64,000 nucleotides of DNA from Leishmania martiniquensis (lineage: Eukaryota; Euglenozoa; Kinetoplastea; Trypanosomatida; Trypanosomatidae): NCBI RefSeq assembly GCF_017916325.1, contig NC_090138.1, positions 129,001 to 193,000 on the forward strand. The letters run 5' to 3'. Every line of letters begins with the position of its first letter. Position 1 is the first letter of the stretch. The position numbers and the translations under genes are program-made. Positions 28,705-37,156 of the stretch are shown here, one piece after another. The notes under the pieces are model-generated. The model was not told the origin of the DNA and did not search any database. It worked only from the letters and a program-made list of their open reading frames with translations.

Positions 28705-31700
28705 ATGCAGACGTCTACGGTGGCCTCTTGTCAGCAGCAGCAGCAGCAGCCAGCGCAGCGCCAAATGAATTCAGCTTTCTCGCTATCGCCAGCGCGAACG
28801 ACGTCGCCTCTTCGAGTGTCGCCGCCGAGTATGCCGCAGCTGGACCACGGCGGACGCCATCCGCATGCCTGGCAACACGATCACGAGTACCAGCACCGCC
28901 CGCCTCACGCTGGCGCCCCCGCCCCTCGACCCCACACCGACCACAGTGATGCCCCACCAGCCAGCAAGTCCGTGTCGTCGCGCGTGCGCCGACAAAGCGC
29001 TTCTCCGCCACTCGCGTCGACCTTTCAGCACTCTCAGCCGCGTCACAGACGATATCGCTCCTCTCTGCCAGCACCGCCGCCGCTCCGCAGTCTGCCACTC
29101 TCGCCTGACAGCTCATCCTTGCGTCCCACACGCACCCATGCGCCACGACCTCAGCAGCAGCGGCGGCGTGATGGGCACGCTAACCCGAGTGCGTATCCCA
29201 TAGCGCGCCGTGCTCCTCCGCTGTCCATCACCGCCTTAGGAGAGCACGACGCAGCGAGCACGACGACCCATCGTCGGCAAAGTACCCGCAGCCGCAGCCA
29301 TGTGCAGCAGAGCCCCTCTGCAGCGGCTCGGAGCAGCGGCCAAGTGGAAGATGAGCTCCCGTCCACCCCGGTGGATCAGCGCATCCCGGCCATGGTGCTG
29401 CCGTCGTATGGCGCATACAACCTCGGTGTTCTGGGCACTGGTATGGGCAGACCGGCAGCATCAGCAGCCCATGGCGGCGACGCCTCGTCAGCGCTAACCG
29501 CGCAGGCGTACCGGCTCAAAACCGCGCAGCCGCCGCCGCCGCAATCGCCACTCCTTCACACGCTGAAGCTCGTGGACGGTGTATGGCGCACAGTCGAGCC
29601 GCCGCCGCCGCAATCGCCGTCACCACGTCAGCGAATGCCGCATCGTACGGCCACCTGCCCGTGCCACGATGCACTCGCCTGCCACCCACTCTGCCATCAC
29701 CGTATCGACGGTGACAGGAGTTTTCGCAGCAGCAGCGTGAACGGCGCGCTGGCGTGGGCAGAAGCGGCCGCCACCGCCGCCGCCTCGGTGAGATCCCATC
29801 GTGTGAAGAGCCCCGCATCATACACAATGCCAACAGCGACCACTGTCATCGCCACCGCCACCGGGACCTCGTGCGGCCTGTCCCTATCGATCTTCGGCGG
29901 TGACTGGCAGTCGCCCAGCCTCGCGACGGCGAATGTGTGGGGTCACCATCCCAACTATCCACAGCTGTACCACACTCACACAACACCCGCGTCGGTCGCC
30001 ATGCGCAGCAGCAGCGTCGGCCTCTCCGACGGTCTCGACGCCGCTCTCTCGCCCATCTCCACCCCGGCGCGCGCGCCGCGTACGCCCCTTCAGCAGCAGC
30101 AGCCTCATCATTGGCGCGGCCCGCATGGCGTTCATTACCACTACCAGACCTACTCCCCGCAACTCCGCTCTCTCACCTCCGACGAGGCGTACGTCATATA
30201 CGGGCAGTGCAGCACACCGCGCGCAGCAGATCGGGCAGCTCGCACACCCTCGTCGGCAGCTCCTGGCGTCGCTGCTTCGGTGACCGGGCGAAGCTGCCGG
30301 CAAGCGTTAGAGACATCAACCATCATCCAGGACAGGGCTCCGCCGGCAACGGCCCAGGACGTGCTCGCCGGCACCACGCCCGCCCCCCATCGATGGGCCT
30401 TGGCCGTCTCGGCTGCCACAGCGGCAGTCGCCGGAGATGGTCGTGCCGGCAGCGGCGCTGCTGATACGACGGCGTCCCGCGACGGCGCAGTCGAGGTGCA
30501 TGACGATGCCGATGAGGGTGCGGCATTGCTGCACGCCTCCTCCTCCGCCTTCCTGCGCTATCGGCGGAACAAAGACTTCCTCTACGCCGTTGACGGTGCC
30601 GACGAGTGCGAGGCGACGGCGGTGGGCAGTGCATTCCTGCGTGCAGCCACGCAAGCCGCCACAGCCCTCAACTCGCCAGCGCCATCGTCTGCGTACTGCA
30701 GTCCGCAGCTGTTACGCGTCGGCAACGTCCAGCAGAGCGCCACTGCGGCAGCAACGACGACGCCGGCGCGAGCGGCGCGGCTTTGTATGTATCCCTCACA
30801 TAGCCCGGCGCCGTACGGCCAGTATGGCTCACCTTTCCTTTCGCAGCCTCCTCAAATCAGCATTGGCAGCGCTTCCCGCTGCGGCGTGGCTGGGTGGGCC
30901 GGCGCTGACGTTACGAATACCCCTCCCAGCGCCACCCGCTGCGTGGCCGGCACGGGGGAGGGATGGCAGTCTCCGATGCAGTGGGACCCGCGTCAGGCCC
31001 GCGACGACCTCGAGATGGAGGCCGTGAAGCACGTCGCGGAGTTTTCCCTGGCACAGGTAGCTGTCACAGCGGGAGGAGCAGCACCTGCAGCGGCTTCGTC
31101 CTCGACCCCGCCGTCCCACTCATACACCTCAGCGCCCTTCGTCGCGATGGCACAGGCGCCGGTCGTTGCGGGCTCGCCGGCGCACGCGCAGGCTGCAAGT
31201 CACACGGAAGAGAGTCGCGATCACTCGGTAGCATCTGGCACCGCCGCCCTTGAGGAAGAGGAGGTGAGGGAGGTGGAGGAAGCAGCGGAGTGGGTGGAAC
31301 TGCTTCTTCACTACCGCGACCGGGAAAACGAAAGCGGGCGCATTCGCCGTGCGCTCGCCCACGCCGCAGCGGCCACTGCAGAGGCTGGAGGCGCCAGCGA
31401 ACCCAGCGCTTCCGCGGCGGCGGCGTCGCTCTCGTGGTGGGCTACCTCATCCCTTATGCGTGAAAGGCGCTCATCGCGCGCTGACGAAAGTGTACGGCTG
31501 CAGCCGCAGCGACAGGGGCAGCAGCGGTACCAAGGTCGAACTCCGTCTGCGGTATCCTCTCTGCCGACGGTGGAAGCGACGCAATCCGAGTTGTCGCCCC
31601 CGCCGGCGCAGCTGTGCGCAGCCATGAGCACATGCAGGGCAGCTCTTACCATCTCCTGCTGTGTGCACCGTCATGTGTGGCGCATGCGGGAGGACGAGCG

Positions 31701-31746
31701 CCACCGTGTCTCTGCCTCCGTCGCAGCGCGCGTCGCGGCGCGGTGA
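28705..31746 (+). CDS. Low-complexity hypothetical protein, 1013 aa
   Basis: I do not recognise this protein. It is rich in Ser, Ala, Pro, His, Arg and Gln and looks largely disordered. It starts MQTSTVASCQQQQQQPAQRQ. A proline motif PPPPQSP occurs twice about 26 residues apart (encoded near 29531 and 29600). Many SP/TP pairs could be phosphorylation sites. More ordered parts are few: FLRYRRNKDFLYAVDGADEC in the middle, and an acidic, probably helical segment LEEEEVREVEEAAEWVELLL near the C-terminus. No signal peptide, membrane segment or known domain is visible. The ATG at 28705 is the first in frame; the open frame upstream begins with GTG. Codon composition and the long single open frame support a real gene, possibly a cytoskeletal or RNA-associated disordered protein, but that is speculation. 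Confidence 0.78.
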   Translation: MQTSTVASCQQQQQQPAQRQMNSAFSLSPARTTSPLRVSPPSMPQLDHGGRHPHAWQHDHEYQHRPPHAGAPAPRPHTDHSDAPPASKSVSSRVRRQSASPPLASTFQHSQPRHRRYRSSLPAPPPLRSLPLSPDSSSLRPTRTHAPRPQQQRRRDGHANPSAYPIARRAPPLSITALGEHDAASTTTHRRQSTRSRSHVQQSPSAAARSSGQVEDELPSTPVDQRIPAMVLPSYGAYNLGVLGTGMGRPAASAAHGGDASSALTAQAYRLKTAQPPPPQSPLLHTLKLVDGVWRTVEPPPPQSPSPRQRMPHRTATCPCHDALACHPLCHHRIDGDRSFRSSSVNGALAWAEAAATAAASVRSHRVKSPASYTMPTATTVIATATGTSCGLSLSIFGGDWQSPSLATANVWGHHPNYPQLYHTHTTPASVAMRSSSVGLSDGLDAALSPISTPARAPRTPLQQQQPHHWRGPHGVHYHYQTYSPQLRSLTSDEAYVIYGQCSTPRAADRAARTPSSAAPGVAASVTGRSCRQALETSTIIQDRAPPATAQDVLAGTTPAPHRWALAVSAATAAVAGDGRAGSGAADTTASRDGAVEVHDDADEGAALLHASSSAFLRYRRNKDFLYAVDGADECEATAVGSAFLRAATQAATALNSPAPSSAYCSPQLLRVGNVQQSATAAATTTPARAARLCMYPSHSPAPYGQYGSPFLSQPPQISIGSASRCGVAGWAGADVTNTPPSATRCVAGTGEGWQSPMQWDPRQARDDLEMEAVKHVAEFSLAQVAVTAGGAAPAAASSSTPPSHSYTSAPFVAMAQAPVVAGSPAHAQAASHTEESRDHSVASGTAALEEEEVREVEEAAEWVELLLHYRDRENESGRIRRALAHAAAATAEAGGASEPSASAAAASLSWWATSSLMRERRSSRADESVRLQPQRQGQQRYQGRTPSAVSSLPTVEATQSELSPPPAQLCAAMSTCRAALTISCCVHRHVWRMREDERHRVSASVAARVAAR

Positions 31747-33345
31747 GGCGCCCCTGTCACCCTGTTTGTGTGTGTGTGTGTGTGCGTCTGAATGTCGACA
31801 TCGCGTCGAGGGACGACGAGGCGATCTTCCTGGCGGGCGGGTGGCGCTTGCGTCGCCGACGAGATGCATTGCTCCTGTCATGCGCCATCGCATAGAAGAA
31901 AAGACGTAAACGAACGGTGCAACGGCTCCACAGCGGCGGCGTCATCAACGTGTGTCTTCGTCTCACGCACGCGTGTCTGTGTGCAATGGAGTCCGGAAGG
32001 GAAACCGTTGAAAAAGAAGGGGGAGGAAGAGGAGGAGGAGGGGGGCATTGTGCTTCAGTCCATTGGGCATCATTCGCAGTGCTCCCGCCTCACCCTCACC
32101 CCCACCCCATCCGCCTCCTCTCTGCGTGTGTGTGTGTGTGTGTATGTGTGGACACGACCAAAGGCGCTTGTCTGTCTCGCCTGCAGGCCTTCCCCCTTTC
32201 GCAACTGTTGTGCATTGGGCGTCCGCCTCGGCCTATTTTTTTTTCCTGCTGTTCCTGTCGCCGTGTCCTCCCCGTGCACCCCTCCCCTCCCCCCTCCTCC
32301 CCTTCACCGCCTCTGTGGCTCCGCATATTCTCAGCTCGCCTTCTCCTAGCCGAGGGGGGAAGGGGGGCGCGAGTGTGTCTGTGCATCTGAGGGGGGGAGG
32401 GGCGAAGTGAACGCCTCTCCACCGTGCGACGTCCGCCCCACTCTGCTTCTCTGCTGCGCCCCACCCCCACCTCCGCTGCCTCGACGATTTGTGAGGAGGC
32501 GAGAGGGTGGGGATGAGAAAGGGCAGCGGTGACGCCTGCAACGGAGAGCGAGAGCGAGAGGCCGACGAGAGAGGGGGGCGTCGAAAGAAACGCACTCCAT
32601 AGCGCTTTCACGGGAAAGCGGCACGGCTGCCGCCGTCCCCCCCCCTCCTCCCATTTTCTTTCCTCTCTTCTGTTACCACCCCCACCCCCATACACACACC
32701 TCACGCCCCCCACGCCAGCTTCAGGAGTGCCTTTTTTTCGTTTCGCTCTCGCTCTCCTGTCAGGCCTCTTTTCGCACTCCAGGCTCTGTACAGCATAATG
32801 TTGTCCTCGCCTCTCTGCGAGTGCGTGTGGGGTGCGTGTAGGTGGGTGTTAGCGGTCTTACCTACCCACATATATATCTTCCCCCCTCTCCTCCATCACC
32901 GCATGCACACACACACACACAAGGACGAGAGACGGCTGCGCCCACGGAGGAAGCGGAATCGCGCTGGCTTCCGTCGGTTCACACCTCCTCTTCTCCCTCG
33001 CGGTAATGTTTTTTGGGGGCGGGCGGAGGGGAGGAGGGGGGGAGGCTGCAGCAGCAGCTGTGGCGGTCCTACGGTCGCCGCACGAACTCGCTGCCTCTCT
33101 CCTCTCTACTCGCAGGGACGTTCATCGCGGCGACGCCTCCTCCATGTCATGTATGTGTAGCCACCCTCCCCTCTCTCCCACACCACGCCCCACCTTTGCA
33201 CGCCAACGCTCACGTCGCTCTCTTCCCTCCGGACACTGAATCACCTCCCCATGGCACTCCCCAACCTACGCACCTGCACATACACCCACGCACACACACC
33301 TCATCGCTCGCTCTCTCCTGAATGCCCCTGCAGTGGTACAGCAGC
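31747..33345. other. Intergenic region with G-rich tract
   Basis: Noncoding C/T-rich sequence with GT and CA microsatellites (31765-31785, 32125-32148, 32905-32921), purine-rich stretches (32010-32045, 32345-32405) and a G-run tract at 33012-33046 that could form a quadruplex. No coding region is supported. Confidence 0.65.
33302..33333 (+). promoter_or_regulatory. Probable trans-splice acceptor for the NEMP-like gene
   Basis: Pyrimidine tracts at 33168-33180, 33215-33232 and 33302-33318 have no AG after them until AG at 33332-33333. Use of this AG would remove the ATG at 33322 from the mRNA and make 33346 the first start codon. An upstream tract at 33091-33110 with AG at 33114-33115 is an alternative but would leave several upstream ATGs. 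Confidence 0.45.
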
Positions 33346-36036
33346 ATGGCACCTCTCGCGCAGCGGTGTTGCCGTGTCACAACGCCGTGTGTCATGCCCT
33401 CGTCGTCGTTGGTAGCGAAGAGGAGGTTGTGGCTCATCTCCTTCACTCTTCTCCTCTTGTTGGCCGGTCGCGCAGCTCGAGGGGCGTCGTCGGCGGGCGA
33501 CGAAGGCATCGAATACGAAAGCAAAACTAACAGCACTGACGCAGCAGCGCACGACACCGACAGCTGCATTGATGGCAGCGGTGTGCAAACCTCGCGCGCG
33601 GCAGACCTGCCGACATGCCAGGAGCTGTACACCAAGCGCGCCATTTCGGCAGCTCCGCTGCTGACGGGCGATTGTGTGCTCCCGCACCTCAGTAAGCGGC
33701 TGAGCGGCAAACGCAGAGATGACCTCATCCGGCGAGCCGCGTCAGCAGAGGCGGCAGCGGTCATCTTCACTTGGCATGTCGGCCCACGCACACCAGCGCA
33801 ACAAGCCCCGCTGCACAGTGCACTCCACAGCTATTTCATGAACACCAGCATTGTCGTGCAAGAAGAGCTTCGGACCGATGCCGGAACGGCGCGGCGCGTG
33901 CGGGACTACAACGCCCTGTACCTGAAGAAAGGGCATGCAGCGGCGCGCTCGTCCGCTGCAGGCCGGTATCGCGGCAGCGCCGACGTCCGGAGTGAATCGC
34001 ATAGCAGCAGCGTACAAAGGGGCAGGAGAGGACGCGGCGCATCGTCGTTGTCGTTCATGGAGCCTGTGTGCACCGCCGCGCAGTCGGTCATCAGCGCTGT
34101 CGCAGCTCTTGTCGACATATCAGGAGTGGGGCACTACGTCCAGTGCGCCGCGACGGAGGTGATGGCCAACCTGCGCGCGTTTGCCTGGCGCAACACCTCC
34201 GCGTGGGTGCAGCTTTTCCTGCGTCGGCGAGTAGTCCTGCGCTTCCCCATTGGATTGTGGGCTGGCGCCGCCGGTGCTGCTGATGCTGCAGCGGCGGCGG
34301 ATGTGGAGGACCGCGCGAGTGCAGGTGGCAGCAGTCGCACAGGGGAAAGCAGCACGCCCCCTTCCCCGATGCTCTCCCGCCTGGCGATGTCGACCGATGG
34401 CGCGCTGTCGCTGCTGCGCCTCATCTCCTTTCCGCCCGTTGTGCAGCTCACGCCGGCCTCCGCCGTCTCTGACCCCTCCCTGAAGTCGGGCACCGCGTCG
34501 TTTGTCTGCGCGCTCCCCGCCGTCCACGCAGCCTCGCTGCTACTCGAGGAAGATGCGGCGGCACGAATGCGAGAAGCCCAGCAAGCGGCGGCGGCGGCGG
34601 GGGTCACGGTGTCCACGATGGGGAAGCCGCATCGCGCACGTTCGGGCTCGTCGCCGTCGTCTCTCAGCCCACAGGCGTGGATGTTGTCCAAGGTGAGGGG
34701 CGCAGCCCACCTCACCGCTCGCTTGCTCGTCGGCATGAACCGCGATGACGATGCCGCAGCTGCTGCGGCAGCGGCGGCGTGGTCGCGTGCGGCGTCCATT
34801 TCGGCCACTGACGGCGTCTCGAGGTCGGCTGCCGTCGCAGCTGCGCGCGAATTTTCTGCCCGTGTACGAGAGGAGCTGGGGCCGCACCAGGACTCGCGCG
34901 AGTCTGTTCTTCCTATTGTCCTACAGCAGATGCTCGGCCGTCGCACAATGCACACGCACGTGCAACTCGTAGAGGAGGAGGTGGCGGGGGAGGAGCGGGT
35001 ACGGTTCTTCATGCAGTGGGAGGCGTCGCTGCCTGCTGGGACACCGATGTGTCTGGCGCTCGCCGCCCTGCCGCCGTCCTCGTCTCACATGGGTACGGCT
35101 GCACCTGGTGGCCTTCCTGTCTCGTTGGCAGAGACGTGCAGCTTCGATACTGTGTGGCTGCAGCTGCTGATCCTAGCGTGGGTAGTGTGGCAGCTCGAGC
35201 GGCGTGTCGCACAGAGCACGCTTGTGCTCCACCTCGCGACGGGCTTGACAGGCATGCTGCTGCTGCTGCTGCTGCTGCTCTGGTATATGATTCGCCGTGT
35301 CCAAGGCACCTTCCTCCAGCTGATCCTGCTTGCTATCGCGCTGTTGCTGGGCGGCTCCACCGCGCTAATGGACGGTCTGGTGGATGTTGTACGTGGCATC
35401 CACTCCCTTCTCCTCTACCTGTCCGAGTCGGCGCACGGCGGCGTCGTCGACGGCGAGGTGTCCTTCGCCACAATAAACGGTCTCTTCGTTATCGGCGCCG
35501 GCTCTCTTCTGGTCATCGGCGCCGGAAGTGGCATCGTGCTGAACTGGCTCGTGCCACCCGCCGTGCTGCGCGCCACCACGTTCTGGTGTGTGCGGGGACT
35601 CCTCTTGGCACTATGGGCGCTGTGCGTGCTGCGCAACGCTGAGGCGACCGCTGTAGCGGTTCTTCTGTGGGCACTGTGGAAGCTTCGGCCCCTCGCACGC
35701 GTCTTATCGCGCTGCACGTCACCGTTCGAGAGCAGCAAGAGTCTTGTGCAGCAAGGCAATGACCCCCTTGACGAGGTGCCGTACGATGCTCGGCAGGCGC
35801 GTGGGTACGTGAAACCGCTGGCGGTCTCCTCGTACGCCAGTCTGCGCACCTCGGAGGCTCGACTGAAGCGTTACGAGGAGGAGGGCGCAGAGTGCACGCG
35901 GCGTGCGCTAGAGAAGCTGGCCGCTCACCTGCGCGCCAGTCCCGGTCGCTACGCCATGCGGCTTCGCGACCCGAATGGCGTGCAGCAGTGGGCCGGCGCT
36001 GCGAGCACCGACACCGACGAAGAGGCGGGTGAGTAG
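33346..36036 (+). CDS. NEMP-like (nuclear envelope integral membrane protein) multipass protein
   Basis: This 896-residue protein has a signal-anchor-like N-terminus (KRRLWLISFTLLLLLAGRAA from about residue 24), a long probably lumenal Ala/Ser-rich region to about residue 600, then five or six membrane segments: LVLHLATGLTGMLLLLLLLL, FLQLILLAIALLLGGSTALM, NGLFVIGAGSLLVIGAGSGI, CVRGLLLALWALCVLRN and ATAVAVLLWALWKL. The order signal, lumenal domain, membrane cluster, short tail is that of NEMP1/TMEM194. The tail strengthens this: YEEEGAECTRRALEKL followed by ASPGRYAM resembles the NEMP tail pattern G-x3-TRKALEEL-x-SP. NEMPs reside in the inner nuclear membrane. I rate the family call moderate. 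Possible starts are 33322, 33346 and 33394; 33346 is preferred because 33322 lies before the likely splice acceptor, while 33394 gives the most compact signal peptide. Confidence 0.68.
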   Translation: MAPLAQRCCRVTTPCVMPSSSLVAKRRLWLISFTLLLLLAGRAARGASSAGDEGIEYESKTNSTDAAAHDTDSCIDGSGVQTSRAADLPTCQELYTKRAISAAPLLTGDCVLPHLSKRLSGKRRDDLIRRAASAEAAAVIFTWHVGPRTPAQQAPLHSALHSYFMNTSIVVQEELRTDAGTARRVRDYNALYLKKGHAAARSSAAGRYRGSADVRSESHSSSVQRGRRGRGASSLSFMEPVCTAAQSVISAVAALVDISGVGHYVQCAATEVMANLRAFAWRNTSAWVQLFLRRRVVLRFPIGLWAGAAGAADAAAAADVEDRASAGGSSRTGESSTPPSPMLSRLAMSTDGALSLLRLISFPPVVQLTPASAVSDPSLKSGTASFVCALPAVHAASLLLEEDAAARMREAQQAAAAAGVTVSTMGKPHRARSGSSPSSLSPQAWMLSKVRGAAHLTARLLVGMNRDDDAAAAAAAAAWSRAASISATDGVSRSAAVAAAREFSARVREELGPHQDSRESVLPIVLQQMLGRRTMHTHVQLVEEEVAGEERVRFFMQWEASLPAGTPMCLALAALPPSSSHMGTAAPGGLPVSLAETCSFDTVWLQLLILAWVVWQLERRVAQSTLVLHLATGLTGMLLLLLLLLWYMIRRVQGTFLQLILLAIALLLGGSTALMDGLVDVVRGIHSLLLYLSESAHGGVVDGEVSFATINGLFVIGAGSLLVIGAGSGIVLNWLVPPAVLRATTFWCVRGLLLALWALCVLRNAEATAVAVLLWALWKLRPLARVLSRCTSPFESSKSLVQQGNDPLDEVPYDARQARGYVKPLAVSSYASLRTSEARLKRYEEEGAECTRRALEKLAAHLRASPGRYAMRLRDPNGVQQWAGAASTDTDEEAGE

Positions 36037-37156
36037 GCGGCAGCAACGCCAGGGGCGACAGGCGCCGGTGTGGCATACCCCTTAAGCGCCGCGGTCTTTT
36101 TTTTTCGCCGAGGGTAATACCACGTGGCTCACGCTCCCTCCCCTCCCGTCCTCTCTCTCCCTCTCTCTCCATCTTCTAAACGGCTGCGTGCCTGTGTGTG
36201 GCCGTTGTGTACATCGGCGGGAAGGGGGAAGAGGAGGGCGTGTGCCATGCCAACAGCCATGGATGCATGTCAAGTATGCCACCCGATGCGGGCTGCCGAC
36301 GGCGACGAACGACCAGAGGGAGCTCTCTAGTCGAGAGACGCTGCAGGGCGCATGCGCGCGCGCACGTGCGAGAGGGAGGGGGTGGTTGATGAATGACGGG
36401 TACCAAGCAGAGAAGGTTCGGGGGTGTGCGTGGAGCACGTCTCTTTCCGTCCCGAGCAACTCCTCTTCCGCACTCGCGCAGCCCTCCCCTTTTACAGTCA
36501 CAGGCAGCTGATGCGCCCGTCTTCCCCCTACGTGCGCCATCCACCCGAAACCACTTCGCCACCCACCCACACACACACACACATACACCATTCCATCTTT
36601 GCCTCCCACCTCTCCTCCGCGGTGCAGCACATCACACGGCCCAGGCAGATATATGCCAAAGCCTGACAAGCACGCACACCTTACAGACATACGCACACGA
36701 CCCCCTACACACACACTTCTCCTCCTCCCATCCCGCACCTCCGTAGCGCACGCAGACAAGCGAGAAGAGGGTCACACTCCGCGCACCCCCTCTCTCGCTG
36801 GCGCTGTTTGCGTTCGCCTTCCCTCCACTTGCGGGTCTCGGCGTCCGGCTCGCGGTGCCTCTCTGTCGGTCGATACCTCTCACATGTGTCCCCCTCTACA
36901 CACACTCAAGCACACATACTTCCCCATTCATCCCCGCACCCGCCCATCACAACCACAGCCATCACGCAGCTGCCGTACCACAGTGTCACCCTCTCCTCCA
37001 CTCTTTCCCATCACTTCCCGCGCGCTTGCAGCGCTTGTCCCTCCTGTGGACGGACCAACCGCACGAGAGAGCGACCGGCGCCAGCTGCGCGTGCCGCTTG
37101 GGGCGCTCCATCTCAAAGGGGAACAAGAGGTCCGGCTGGCCTGACGCAGCGGCAGA
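36037..37156. other. Intergenic region
   Basis: No gene is supported. After a T-rich run (36092-36102) there is a mixed-composition segment (36180-36430) containing atgtcaagtatgc at 36267-36279, then CA-rich and pyrimidine-rich sequence leading to the ankyrin gene. Confidence 0.65.
36985..37031 (+). promoter_or_regulatory. Polypyrimidine tract and trans-splice acceptor for the ankyrin gene
   Basis: A pyrimidine-rich tract (36985-37020) is followed by AG at 37030-37031, giving a leader of about 125 nt before the ATG at 37157. Confidence 0.55.

Noticed and set aside
34134..35012. 292-codon - strand open frame opposite the NEMP-like gene
   Set aside because: Shadow of a GC-rich coding region; the + strand frame has signal and membrane segments.
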